Assembly: GCA_010094045.1 (NCBI GenBank)
Contig: ML986632.1
Location: 131,036-195,035, forward strand
Direction: 5' to 3'
Length of the DNA: 64,000 bases
Source of the DNA: Lojkania enalia
Taxonomy: Eukaryota > Ascomycota > Dothideomycetes > Pleosporales
The notes beneath the pieces were generated by a model that made no database searches, had not been told where the DNA came from, and worked only from the letters and a program-made list of their open reading frames with translations. Positions 23,816 to 34,797 of this stretch are shown piece after piece. The position numbers were made by a program, and so were the translations under genes. The number at the start of each line of letters is the position of its first letter. Positions within the stretch are counted from its first letter, which is position 1.

Positions 23816-24895
23816 ATGTACCTAACTTATGTATCGGGCACTATCACTCCAGCCGGCGTCCTTCCACTAGAAAAATGCTACCACCATTCCTCGACGAATT
23901 TTCATCTCCACCAACCTTTTAAGGACGACCAGAAAGAGCGCACACCGCTGAACGCGATCACCAATCTAGATCCAGGAGCGAAGGCAATTAAAGTGAGCGT
24001 TATGAATAGCCCGAACGAAAGCTTGACTGTCAACCTTGACGCAGGCATAGCCCTAGACGGCGTAAACACAGCCCTAGACGACGCAATCTCCCATCTATAT
24101 GCCGAAACGGAAGCTGTTGAAGCCAAAGTCGCAAAGACGTGCGGCACTATCAACTACCTACGAACCTTTCAAAAAGACGCAACGGGCGAAAATGAAAAGA
24201 CTATTCACGAAAAGCTAAAACCAATATTCCTAGCCGCGGACCATGCGCAGACCAACCTCTTCAACAAGGTCTCGCCCGCCATCGCAGACGTCTGGCGCGG
24301 AATAGAGCGCCTCGTATACTCGAATTTGGACCTCATGGAGACTCGGAATAAATTCCTAATCTGGAAAGCCCTCGAGGCCATCGAATATGCGGACAAGGCC
24401 GTCGAAAGCGCGAACACAGACCTGGAAGTCGTCATGCGGCCCCCTTGCAGCTACTGCGGTAAGCTGCCCTGGCATGGCTCAGGGCAGCTAGGCAAACACG
24501 TCTGCTTCGAGATGATTACAGAGCTCAAGGACGCTGGTGTACACATCCCCGGGCAACGAGCTGCTTTGGAAAGACCAAAACACCTCATGCACCAGGTTAG
24601 GCTCTATTGTCAGGAGGTGGAAGTAGGGCTGTGGCCGGGAGTCAACTTATGCGCCCAGCTCTTAGTTTGGCCGTGGGCCACGCCGGTGATGATAGCTTTG
24701 TGGGCTTGGCGTATGGTTTATGAGTTGTACAGACTTATTGCGCACTGCGAACCTTTGCATTGGCACGGGAAGTTCTGGGCTGAGGTCCCGGGTACGAATC
24801 CACGAGTGAGACCAAGGGATTGGGAGCGCGAGGGTGATGAGAGTGATGCATTGACGCAGAGCATGACGTTCGATGAATTGGGGGATAGTTGGTAG
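23816..24895 (+). CDS. Unknown protein with C-terminal hydrophobic segment
   Basis: Open from 23816 (ATG) to 24895, 359 aa. The frame is also open upstream without an ATG, and a GTATGT near 23799 could be a donor, so the N-terminus is uncertain; ATG 24002 is the next choice. The first half is helical and acidic (NTALDDAISHLYAETEAVEAK), with coiled-coil-like spacing. The middle has a small cysteine group (CSYCGKLPWHG...KHVCF), and residues near 290-315 are Trp-rich and hydrophobic (LLVWPWATPVMIALWAW), perhaps a membrane or lipid contact. I recognise no family. It follows PRP8 by 200 bp in the same direction. Confidence 0.55.
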   Translation: MYLTYVSGTITPAGVLPLEKCYHHSSTNFHLHQPFKDDQKERTPLNAITNLDPGAKAIKVSVMNSPNESLTVNLDAGIALDGVNTALDDAISHLYAETEAVEAKVAKTCGTINYLRTFQKDATGENEKTIHEKLKPIFLAADHAQTNLFNKVSPAIADVWRGIERLVYSNLDLMETRNKFLIWKALEAIEYADKAVESANTDLEVVMRPPCSYCGKLPWHGSGQLGKHVCFEMITELKDAGVHIPGQRAALERPKHLMHQVRLYCQEVEVGLWPGVNLCAQLLVWPWATPVMIALWAWRMVYELYRLIAHCEPLHWHGKFWAEVPGTNPRVRPRDWEREGDESDALTQSMTFDELGDSW

Positions 24896-25938
24896 GCATT
24901 GGGTTTTTTTCTTTTTTTTTTTTTGGCGCGTGGAGATAGAGGTCTAGGTTTGAGTCTCGAGGCCGTTTGGAATATAGAGTTTGTGTGTATACTTGGCGAA
25001 TTGGCTATTGAGAATAAAGAGCAAGTAGTAGATACCAGGATATGAATAGACGGTGTCGAAGAATAATCATTGCATAAATTAATAAAAGAAGAGTATTTAC
25101 CATCGGTTATCGAGGGTGTATTAGGGCCTAATGTAGATTTTTGCTATCTGAAGCGGTGATTTTGTATTCAGGGAATTATATTTGGTAGTGATCATGCCGT
25201 TGTGCGCTAGATCATTTATAACCATAGAAAACCTATAAAACGATGTGATCCTAGATAAGCCCCTCGAAGGATAGGCCGGTCTGAGATCCTTCTCAGCAGT
25301 GAGGAATAAAAATCTCGGTGAGACGTACTGACGACTGTGTCTCAACAATTTAACTTGAGCCGAGATTGATACAAGCTTTTTTTTTTTTTTTTTTTTCAGA
25401 TATAATCTTTCTCTGTTCCTTTCAGTTAGTAGAGGTAGATTAGACTACATGAGTTGTTTGATTTGGGGACTTGGAACGAAAATGCATGCTATACGACTAG
25501 CCTTAACTTCCAAACCCGGTAACACAAATCCACTCTTTCGAGAATTTTTTACCCATCAGCAAATCAGTATTCACCGTGCTTGATTCCTCGATTTCCACTT
25601 CGCCGTTGTTCCCACTTAGTCCATAGCTAGAACAGGGGCAAAAATGGCATTCAGCACGCAAAAAGCAAACCAGTCAAAAGCATTTAAGTTATTCACAAGA
25701 CGTGCACTTACACATACACATCGTAAGACCCCCAAGGAAGTGCAAAGAATCTTATGTCATTCCAACCTTATTCCGAGGCCATGGACATCTTATCCAAATC
25801 ATATATACAGCGAAAAGATCAAAAAAAAAAAAAAGAGTATACATGCACAAAGAAGCGAATCTAAACCCTTCTAATCATCTGTCGAAAAGCTCAAAGTTTA
25901 AGAACATTTAACCTAAGGCGTGCTTATGTAGGCGAAGT
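24896..25938. other. 1-kb spacer with long T and A runs
   Basis: No gene seen. It holds an interrupted T run at 24905-24924, T20 at 25377-25396 and A13 near 25820-25833. It lies between the ends of two converging genes. Confidence 0.6.
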
Positions 25939-26901
25939 TTAGAACTGGCGGGCGTGCACGCGCCTCTTGGTCTTGCTGCTAGCGCCACCGACCTCCTGCA
26001 GCCAGGCAATAAAGGTCTCGAGGGTGAAGGTCTCAGGGAGTGTAGATCCAGAGGTAGGGACTGGGGTGGACGGCGCGGAGGAAGAAGCCGGGGACTCATC
26101 GACGGTTGTTGGCTCAGGGGTCGAGGACGAGCTAGGGGCTGTCGGGGTGGGTTGAGTGGGGGTGGTATCCCCGGAGCCGAAGAGAGCGGGGCCAGGGATT
26201 TCGTAGTCAGTGATTGTGCTATAGACATTGAAGAGAATTCCAGCGTCGGTGGGAGTATAAAGCTCAGTACCGACGACGCCGTCGGGGGTCTGAGTGCCGG
26301 AGCCGGTTACTTCGAGGTTGATGCATTGAGGGTAGTTCTGAGCACCATTCTCGTTGCCGGCGCTGTGGAGGGCGATGATCTCGTGGCGGAAGACGTAGTT
26401 TCCTGGCGCGAGATCCGATGGTACGGTAGTCGTCCAGGTATTGTTGTTTCCTATCAATTTGATAGCAGCCCACTCCCCATTATCGTAGCCCCCCGCATCA
26501 ATCTTGGTCCATTTCAGAGTCGCCTTGTCAATGGTACCATCGTAAGGGGCGACGTAGGTGATGACTGGGCCGACGTGGGATTCAGGCCAGGCAGTCCAGT
26601 GAAAGTCGATGGTGCCTCCAGCAGCTACTTTCACACTAGAAGAAGCCGCCTCGGCGTTCTTGTGGCAGATAATGTCCGGGGCGCCGTAGCTATCTGGAGA
26701 GATGAAGCCATTGTCAAGGTTCTCGGCGTACCAGCCGGCGGTCTCGGGAGGGGTCTGACCATTCTGCTTCATGTAGTAGTAGTCTAGCAAGAACCCGCCG
26801 TGGTAGGTTCCATCAACGGTGAAGCCCGAAACGGTGCCATGGGCAAGAGCCGTGGCGGCAAAAGCACTAAGGACGAGAAGCTTGGATGCAACCGAAGACA
26901 T
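25939..26901 (-). CDS. AA9 lytic polysaccharide monooxygenase
   Basis: Single exon, 320 aa. The 20-residue signal peptide ends ATALA, leaving His21 as the mature N-terminus, which with His109 (SHVGPV) forms the copper 'histidine brace'. Gln188 and Tyr190 (AQNYPQC) fit the conserved second-sphere Gln and axial Tyr; Cys79 and Cys193 fit the usual disulfide. After the catalytic domain (to about residue 230) comes a Thr/Pro/Ser-rich linker and a short tail ([15 protein letters not shown]) in place of a CBM1. AA9 enzymes cleave cellulose or hemicellulose oxidatively outside the cell, with H2O2 or O2 and a reductant. Substrate and regioselectivity cannot be read from this sequence. Confidence 0.95.
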   Translation of the reverse strand: MSSVASKLLVLSAFAATALAHGTVSGFTVDGTYHGGFLLDYYYMKQNGQTPPETAGWYAENLDNGFISPDSYGAPDIICHKNAEAASSSVKVAAGGTIDFHWTAWPESHVGPVITYVAPYDGTIDKATLKWTKIDAGGYDNGEWAAIKLIGNNNTWTTTVPSDLAPGNYVFRHEIIALHSAGNENGAQNYPQCINLEVTGSGTQTPDGVVGTELYTPTDAGILFNVYSTITDYEIPGPALFGSGDTTPTQPTPTAPSSSSTPEPTTVDESPASSSAPSTPVPTSGSTLPETFTLETFIAWLQEVGGASSKTKRRVHARQF

Positions 26902-28288
26902 TGCGATGGATGAAGAGTGAAGGTGAAGAGCGAGTAAACTTTGATCAGAAGAGAATGTGAAGTTTCCAAAAGAATGTCTATTCCAGCTTCACACAGTGAA
27001 GATGACGGAATGAATGCGAACGAAGGAATGGACTGGTAAGGAACCAAGAATGAGAGACCTGCGATGAGGATGAGGCTTTGAGGGTTGCAGACCTCACACT
27101 ATTTATCCCAAATGCTCGAACTACTAGGTGGGCCTTATTTGCGCGCTTGGGAGCACAAGGCTAGAGAGACACAGTAGTGGTCCCATTCGCTGAGTGCATC
27201 TCATGATGCTTCATGTTTGGCGAGACATTCCGTCTTCGTCAATACTCCGATATTTAAGGGTGCTTAGGGCATTCGTGGATCCGTGAACTCTGATATAATG
27301 GTGGGACCACGTGTACCCCCGGCGACAAGAGAAACGACATGATAAGAAATACCGCCCTCTTCTCTCGCCTGGTACCATTCAAACGCAGTTTAACCAGCGA
27401 TTTTGTAGCCGAGGGCCAGGAAGGGAGTCTTGGGAAACACTAGTGGCGGTTTGAAACGCTGCCCACAAGCCCCTGCGGAATTTCTCACTGGAGCCCAGGC
27501 GCTGCCAAGATGTTTGGTTGTTTCTCTGAAATGGTTGCCGAGGCTTTGCATTGCACGTACTTCCTGTCAGATAATTTCTTATCTATCGTGCAGTCGGTCG
27601 ATTGTGAGTATCGTCATGCGATCGGAAGTCTGAACCGGGCCCAGAGTAACACGTGTTTCGGTCCAAGGCTTGAGAAGGTTTGCTCTCCTCTATGTATCTA
27701 TGTACAAGTAGAATATCAAATTGAAAATATACTTCTCTCTTGACTGATCAAAAACAACGTCGACACTGGGCACCGCAAATGGAGTTCCCAGGCTTGAGGT
27801 TGACGGCTTTGACATGGCACCGGTTCTTCCACTAGCCCATTTCTGGTGATATTACTGGGATATAATTGGAGGAAAATCAGAGTGTTTCATTCTGAACCCG
27901 ATCCCGCGATACCCACTTCGCTTATAGCAAGCCGGGCCCTCGGGACGGCAAAGGCCCTGCACAGAGAATCGTTTTCGTCGAGGCCTCATCAACGTCAAAC
28001 GGCGCCACATATGCGGTGGAGATGGCCTCATTTGAATGTTGATGCGAGGGTCATGTCGAGTCGTGAAGTGCTTATTATCGTGCTACAGACATGATTACTG
28101 TCCTCTTGTTCCTCGACTCGTGCATATCGCTCCCGAATGCCATTATCAAGGCTGTCCGAGGCGATTCGTCGCGTGGATCATGCTGTTGTCCACATCGCTA
28201 GCTTTTGAGCGACGATTTGCGTTACTATCCGAAGTAGACGCACTACATGCTCGCTCATTGTGGAGGCAAACCTAAAAGCGCCGCAGAC
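26902..28288. other. 1.4-kb spacer, LPMO promoter side
   Basis: No gene recognised; short open frames at 27430-27743 and 28036-28275 show no family signal. The LPMO promoter lies at its left end. Confidence 0.5.
27101..27109 (-). promoter_or_regulatory. TATA-like box of the LPMO gene
   Basis: The minus strand reads GGGATAAAT about 200 bp before the LPMO start codon. Sequence match only. Confidence 0.3.
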
Positions 28289-31200
28289 TTACTCCAACCA
28301 GGCTTGCAGGCCTCCTAATATCAATCCCGCCAGAGTAACAACCCATCCGGCAACCCCAAAGGCGCCTTGAACATCGCCTTTCTTGACCGTCCACACGATC
28401 GCAAAAACGCCACTTCCGACCCCAAACGCAAGCATAAAACACATCCACACTTTCTGAGCAAGAAAACCCTCCACAAGATTGATGCCCCAACCGAGGCCAA
28501 ACTCGAGCCGTTCTCGACGCTTGGGGGAGCGTAGATAGGTGATCAACTCTCCATCATAGTCGGATGGATGTTTGAATAAGTGAAGGAGGTATGTACTGCC
28601 CACAGGTGGGATTAAGTCGACAGGTTCAAAGGAATAAGGATGTTCTGAAGGCGCCTTATCGGAGCTTGCAGAATGTGTGGGTGGCATCGAAGGCGCTGCA
28701 CGAATATCGGCGAAGCGGTTACGGTGAACTTCAAACTGCACGAACTCGATCGTTGTCAAACCCCTCAACTTCAGCCAGCTGAACCACCTTCTGTTTAGTT
28801 GATCATAATGATCCCTCAAGGCCAGTGCCAGATCCTTATCGCTCCTTATTCTAGCAGAGTTCACATCGATGTGTACAATCTTAGGGGTGAACCGTCCTTC
28901 ATTTGCACAGGTAAGGAGCCACTGTTCCTCTATAAATGATCCCATGCGTACACTAAAAGGGTTGCTGCTGCGAATACGAGTAGGGCTATATTTCGAAATG
29001 TCTGTGCCTTTACCCCACGAAGCAGAGCCGCCATAGGTAGATATAGGAGTTGCTAGAGTAGAAGCCCTACTAACAGAATCAAAAACCGAAGTCATTGTAG
29101 AGGAGGCGCTCGTTCTTCCCGATGGGCTTGTCGGCGTATGAGCTCTGGGACGGTTGAGATAGGCTTCTAACAGGCGTGCAGCGCCAGGCCGTCTTTCAAC
29201 AAAGTCATCATATAAAGACTCGCCGCAAGAACATGTCCATCGGACGCGCGCGTGGTTTTCGGGAACAGGAGGCTCATTGCCATATTTCTGTTGCAGAGTG
29301 TGAAGTCCCTCGAATGTCTTTTCTACTATGGCACTAAGAGCCAGACCCCAGAATGTCAACAACGGGCTTCGTGCATTGACCGGAGCCGATCGTATCTCAA
29401 GGCCAGCCGGTAGAGAAATCTGCCCAACATTGTCCCCGCTTTCCGGCTGTGGTTCTTCGATTCTGGGTACAGTCACATGTATCGGCTCATTAGCACTGTG
29501 GGGCTCGGAAGGCACTGGCCCGAAAGCCTTTTCCAATGCATCCCGGAGCTGCCCAGAAATGTCTACTTCTGATCCTTTTACTGTGGGGCTATGCTGCTCT
29601 CCTTCCACAAACTGAACGGACGATGATGATGGAGTGGGTTTGTGAAGCCTGCGTGGACGCTTTCTCTTAGTGATGGGAGAAGTACTAGCCGACTTTGGAC
29701 GAGCAATGTCCGTTTGTAATCTTAGACGCGTTTTTTGCTTTGCTGACCCCGGTAAGTCTTCCGCAGATGAGCGTCGGGGAAAGGTCTCTGTATTCGATCG
29801 GCTCTGGCTAGGGTGATGCCGAGTATTGGAGCTCGACGAAGGCTGATCCTCTAAGTCGTCATCTGGGCTGCTGGGGTCCTTTCGCGGTCTATACCTCAAG
29901 AGCATAGAGTCCGCGCCCATCTGTTGTAGAGCGCTCGTAGTCGCGAATGATACATAGGAATTTCGTGGCGATCTGCGTTTAAATGATTTCTTTGCATCTG
30001 ACCGGCCCAGATCTAGGCGCGAATGCTTTCCATTTGAGCCTGTAATTTGTGTGCGATCACTCTTCCCCATCCGTCGAACAGGACCGACGACAGAGAGCCC
30101 ACGGGTAGGTGTCTTCACAATACTCGATACTGAAGTTGTTCTTGTCGGGAGCTTTGAGCTGTGTCTAGAGAAAGGTTCGAGATCTGTTGCTTCGTCATCG
30201 ATCATATCCCCAATCGACCGGACTTCCTGTGTCAATGTCTCCGCATCGCTGAACCCTTCTTCTATAACAGAATTTCTTGCTCGTGCCCCGTTGGGAGGCC
30301 CGCCCAACCAGTCAGGTATGGACTGAATACGAGCGGCAGGCGCCTGGGGAACTATCCTGGGAATGCCAGGATCCCCTGAGGTGCCTATCTCAACTGCATT
30401 GCCCTGCTGTCCTAAGGGTACGCTCTCGACTTCTGTTGAGTCGAGTTCTGCTCGTGGTTGAGAATCAAGCTCCTGAAAACTCGACCCATCCTCAAGACCG
30501 TGGCGTCCCAAGTGTACCTCAGCTACTTCGTTCGAATCCGCATTCGATCCTTTGAGTAGCCTAACCACAAATCCTCTACCGCTCTTCTTGATTCTTGCCT
30601 TTATATCCGCCAATTTGCGTGAATGTGTGGAGGCGGTCGAGTCTTTCCGTTCGAATGTGACATTCCAATCAGGGACAACCTTTTGGAGGAAATCCGAGGG
30701 TATAGCATCTAAGTCAGACCATTCCTGCTTTTCTCGCTGTGGACTTGTAGGAGGACTCGATTTCTGGGTCCGGTACATTGTCGATACATCGTAACCTAAG
30801 CTCGGGAACGCCTGTAGGTTCGCATAGAGCTTTTTTGAGGCAGCCGGGTTAGATGCCTTGTCTCGCGATCGCTTGTTCTCTGGGTTGATGTTGACGACCA
30901 ATTGAAACTGGCCAGGATTGCTCTTGTCCTCTTGTAGCGTAAGCGCAAAGGGAACAGACTGAGTCTTTTCATACTGCGGGAGGGGTGTCGAGCGCCCTTC
31001 GTCGTGGAGTTGCAGATTGGCGAAGTCTTTTCGGGGTGGTTGGTTTGGGATGTGTTGCTGTGGAGCCGGCGATGCTATAGTGGATGCCTATTCACGCAGC
31101 AACAGCAGTATGTCAGCCACTGCTTCATCATATGCCAGCCTTGCGAGCGAGGCTCGAACGATGCTTATATCTTCTGCAGAGGGAAACCGCATACCATTGT

Positions 31201-31289
31201 GTCCGGTCAACAGCCCACGAGCCTGTGGGGAAGAAGTGCCTGAGAGGCGTAGAGGGACTCATCTGGGCATGCATCTTACTTTTAACCAT
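28289..31289 (-). CDS. Large unknown protein, C-terminal TM pair, frame cut by TAG
   Basis: A continuous minus-strand frame from 31087 to 28289 encodes about 930 residues. Most is low-complexity Ser/Pro/Arg-rich and probably disordered. A conserved-looking block near 600 residues into it contains WTCSCGESLYDDF. The last ~230 residues are ordered (WFSWLKLRGLTTIEFVQFEVHR, then YLLHLFKHP) and end in two hydrophobic helices and a short tail. I have seen this C-terminal arrangement in unnamed fungal proteins but know no function. No ATG opens the frame at its upstream end. Protein-like sequence (RASLARLAYDEAVADILLLL) lies just upstream in the same frame, separated by one TAG at 31088-31090. A possible start is ATG 31289 with a 40-nt intron, or ATG 31192. 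5' structure unresolved. Confidence 0.6.
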
Positions 31290-32233
31290 CAGGCTGCAAT
31301 CAGCTTGTCCTCGAGAGATTTTGCACGCAGAAGACCCTCGTTCAGCACTGCCACAGAACTATGCCAGCTTCGGGGTGGCTGCAGCGAAATATCAACTTTG
31401 ACAACCTGATTGGCCCAGCTACTCCTTGGCATGAACCACAAGGGCTGGACGCCTTATTTCGATCCTTGTAGGGCTCGATAGGCATCAGTCGTTCTGTCAA
31501 GCTGCGCGTCGACGAGCGTGGTTCATCTTAGAGCGAATAAAACACTTACATAGGAATGTTGCAAACGACCTGGTAAGGAGGGCTGGGTAGTTGGCGAGTC
31601 TTGATTTGAACAGACTGACGAACCCAACAACATTCGATTGGGATGAGACACGAGATGAAAAGGATCCGGGAAATGCAACAGGAGATATATATCAGTTAAA
31701 CGCATGTACAGCATTTAGTTGGGCTACTTACGCGTGGATTCGTCCCTTTCCAAATCGTGGATATCGTGGTTCTACACTGCCTACACCGGCCGACCCACAC
31801 TTCACATCTCTCAGCAACAACCTTCTGTCTACCTGGTCGCCTATTACCGCGCAAAAGTGTAGCCCGCTCTCCTAGGCTTTGTTTCTTCCAGACGCATTCG
31901 CAAGAAATAGTTACACTTCACCTAATTCCGCAATCGATGATCCGCTTAATATGCTGATCACCCAAGCCGGCAAATATCCACCTCCTTTCGCTTCACCTTC
32001 GGAACATTGTTCTCACGTTTCTCCGCAATCTCAAAGTTTAATTCGAGTGAATATTTTTCCGATAACAGATTCCCCCGCATTTCTTGACGGCTTTTGCTAC
32101 GTGCTTCCCCAGGCGCTTGTCCGCTTCAAGGGCATAATATGAAGACGCTCTACCCAGCACTCTCCGACGACCTACGATTCCGTCTAGTCTACGATCCTTT
32201 CTATCTCTGTCGCTCTTGAGTACTGTGTTCAAA
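31290..32233. other. Divergent spacer before the GH93-like gene
   Basis: No gene recognised. The promoters of the minus-strand unknown protein and the plus-strand GH93-like gene should both lie here. Open frames at 31591-31957 show no family signal. Confidence 0.45.
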
Positions 32234-33355
32234 ATGAAGTTCAGCAGCTACTTGCTGGGCCTTCTTCCAATTGCAGCAGCAATCCCGCAGAATGCCCCAA
32301 CTACATTCTCTCAACGAGTTGTATTCACACCGCCATCAAGCTATACGGATCCTCGTGTTCTCTATGCGCGGACTGCCCAGTTCCCCGAAGGCGACATTCT
32401 TGCTACCTGGGAAAACTACAGCCCCGAACCACCAACTGTCTATTTCCCTATTTACCGGACGTCCGACAATGGCTACACGTGGAAAGAGATTTCGCGCGTC
32501 CAGGACCAAGTCAACGGCTGGGGCTTACGCTACCAGCCATTCCTCTATATTCTGCCTGAGGAATTCGCGGGTTATCCTGCCGGCACCGTTCTTCTTGCCG
32601 GGTCGTCGATTCCGACAGATCTTTCTAGGACACAGATCGATCTCTATGCTTCCACAGATAAGGGACTGACCTGGAAATTCGTAAGCCACATCGCTGCCGG
32701 AGGCCGAGCTGTCCCCAATAACGGGCTTACGCCCGTCTGGGAACCTTTCTTGATGATGTATCAAAAGACGCTGATATGCTACTATTCTGATCAGCGAGCC
32801 AACACGACGCATGGACAGAAAATGGTGCATCAGACGACTACTGATCTGAAGACGTGGGGTCCGGTCATTGACGATGTTGCGTATCCAAAGTACACTGATC
32901 GTCCAGGTATGCCAACCGTTACCTTGCTGCCTAACGGAATGTACATCATGGCATATGAATATGGCGGTGGACCTGCTATTCCCTCGAGTTATCAGTTCCC
33001 AGTCTACTACAAAATCGTCTCTAACCCCGAAAGATTTGGCCCCGCAACGGGAATCTCGCTGAAGGCGACTGACGGCACGATTCCCAGTGGTTCACCGTAC
33101 ATCGTGTGGAGCTCTGTTGGAGGGAAGAACGGGACATTGATAGTATCTTGTGGGTCCCGCTCTGAGATTTTCGTAAATACGGGACTGGGCGAAGGTCCCT
33201 GGAGGAGGATTGGAACGCAAGAAGGGGTGTCATATACGAGGCATCTAAGAGTCCTGAATGATCCGACTAAGCTATTGATCATGGGTGGTGGACATCTACC
33301 CCCGAGCACGACAAACAAGGTCACAGTAACGGTGATGGACATATCGAAGCTCTGA
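32234..33355 (+). CDS. Secreted GH93-like exo-arabinanase / sialidase-fold enzyme
   Basis: Single exon, 373 aa, from ATG 32234 (AAAATGAAG). A signal peptide covers about residues 1-16 (ends AAA-IP). Two Asp-box motifs of the six-bladed sialidase-like propeller are visible: TSDNGYTW at 76-83 and STDKGLTW at 140-147. The overall pattern (DPRVLYARTAQFPEGDILATWENY, then NGWGLRYQPFLY, and EPFLMMYQKTLICYYSDQR) resembles GH93 exo-alpha-1,5-L-arabinanases, which release arabinobiose from arabinan of plant pectin. Assignment is by remembered pattern; a related BNR-repeat hydrolase is possible. With the LPMO 5 kb away it suggests plant cell-wall use. Confidence 0.82.
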   Translation: MKFSSYLLGLLPIAAAIPQNAPTTFSQRVVFTPPSSYTDPRVLYARTAQFPEGDILATWENYSPEPPTVYFPIYRTSDNGYTWKEISRVQDQVNGWGLRYQPFLYILPEEFAGYPAGTVLLAGSSIPTDLSRTQIDLYASTDKGLTWKFVSHIAAGGRAVPNNGLTPVWEPFLMMYQKTLICYYSDQRANTTHGQKMVHQTTTDLKTWGPVIDDVAYPKYTDRPGMPTVTLLPNGMYIMAYEYGGGPAIPSSYQFPVYYKIVSNPERFGPATGISLKATDGTIPSGSPYIVWSSVGGKNGTLIVSCGSRSEIFVNTGLGEGPWRRIGTQEGVSYTRHLRVLNDPTKLLIMGGGHLPPSTTNKVTVTVMDISKL

Positions 33356-34797
33356 AACATTAAAATTTGAAACAGGGACTATTTTACGTTCTTTTAGACG
33401 AAAAGAAGACAGTTCTGCTTCAATCTTCTCCATCCAAGCGAGAAGTGCTTTCGGTAGTTGGAAGCGATGTGTCAACCATGACTGCTATTTCGGCAATAGT
33501 CCCTTCTTCGGGGTTCGCCGCCTTGAATCTCCATCCCATGTTGCTCTGCGCCGCGAAATCGTCGCGCTCTGGATCAGCGCGACTCAGCATTATTTCCTTG
33601 TTTGTCACCTTTTGACGCGCAACATGATCGAAGCATTTGCAGTTGACGTCAAGCATCACTGATGGTCAGCCAAGACGGGAGGCGTGACAAGCACTAGCCG
33701 CCAAGCTGGGCGTGATGAATTGGCCTACCATTCCAAGTGCACCCCTCCTATCCGATATGTATCGCCAGATAGGTTGCGTACACTATGACTTCGTCCTACT
33801 GGATGATCACGACTGAATATTGCTAGTGTCATAGCCTACAAGCCTATGGGCCACGCCACGATAGTTCATTCCTATTCAGCAAGATTCCGGAACGCGCGAA
33901 GAATGAGTGAAGGTAGTGCCCAGACCGCTTCAACGTGCGCAAAATGAGCTTGGCTGGACACAAGCTTTCAACGGAGGTAGATAAGCACGCATAGCACATT
34001 CGCGGATGTCGACTTCCTTATGGGTGCCATGATTGGTAGCATTGCTCGTCTTATCTCGAGAGGCGAGCTGCGTAATGGGCGGGCCGGAGTTTGCAGATCG
34101 CCTAGAGCGCACCAAAGACCCGTAATATGGGCACCTGTCACATCTGCTGCTGTGGGCGTGCATGCCGAGTCCGACCGACTGCCTGGGATAGGTATCGAAA
34201 TTCGTGGAGCAGGGCTCTCCAGCACAAGGACGTTCTTGTGGCCGCTGCGACATGTCTGAGTGTTTGGAAACCAGGACATGAACGACTTTGCGGGCGTAAA
34301 CCGCGAACAAGTCATTGCATATCGCCCCGAGCCGTATACAATCGTAATCATTCATTCAGAGACCGCCTTGGGACAAGCGGCCGATGCCGCGGCTCTTGTT
34401 TTCGGGAGCTGTCGACAGACGACTAGGTGATGGCGAGGACCGAATCCGAGGATCAAGCGCCTCACCGAATGCCCTCCACACGCATATCTGAATGCAGTTA
34501 GATTTATCAGAAACCTGGTAGGTCGGTGCCCAGGATTGCTTGGGTTATCGCTCCCCTCCTTCGAATCTACTAAAATCTTCTGAACTATATGTACCGTCGT
34601 TTCCATCACTGTGTGGTTTTGGTAGTCACAATTTCCTCAGGTTGCTGACTTCTAGCCATTTCCATTCTCTTCTTGCCAGGGTCATCGATTTGGCCGCTAT
34701 CGTCGCAAGATTCGCGGGAGCTTAGCCTTATCTTTATCACCCCATCCTGGAGCAGGCTCGCATTGGAAGCTTTCAATTCCTGAAATCTCTTTGCAAA
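33356..34797. other. 1.4-kb spacer
   Basis: No gene supported. A minus-strand open frame at 33420-33659 has somewhat protein-like composition but no splice-compatible upstream exon that I could find. The stretch 34540-34797 is the probable promoter and leader of the permease gene. Confidence 0.5.

Noticed and set aside
33420..33659. Protein-like minus-strand open frame of 79 codons
   Set aside because: A good-looking intron (GTAGGC...CTGAC...CAG) lies upstream, but no phase joins it to an open exon; no family recognised.
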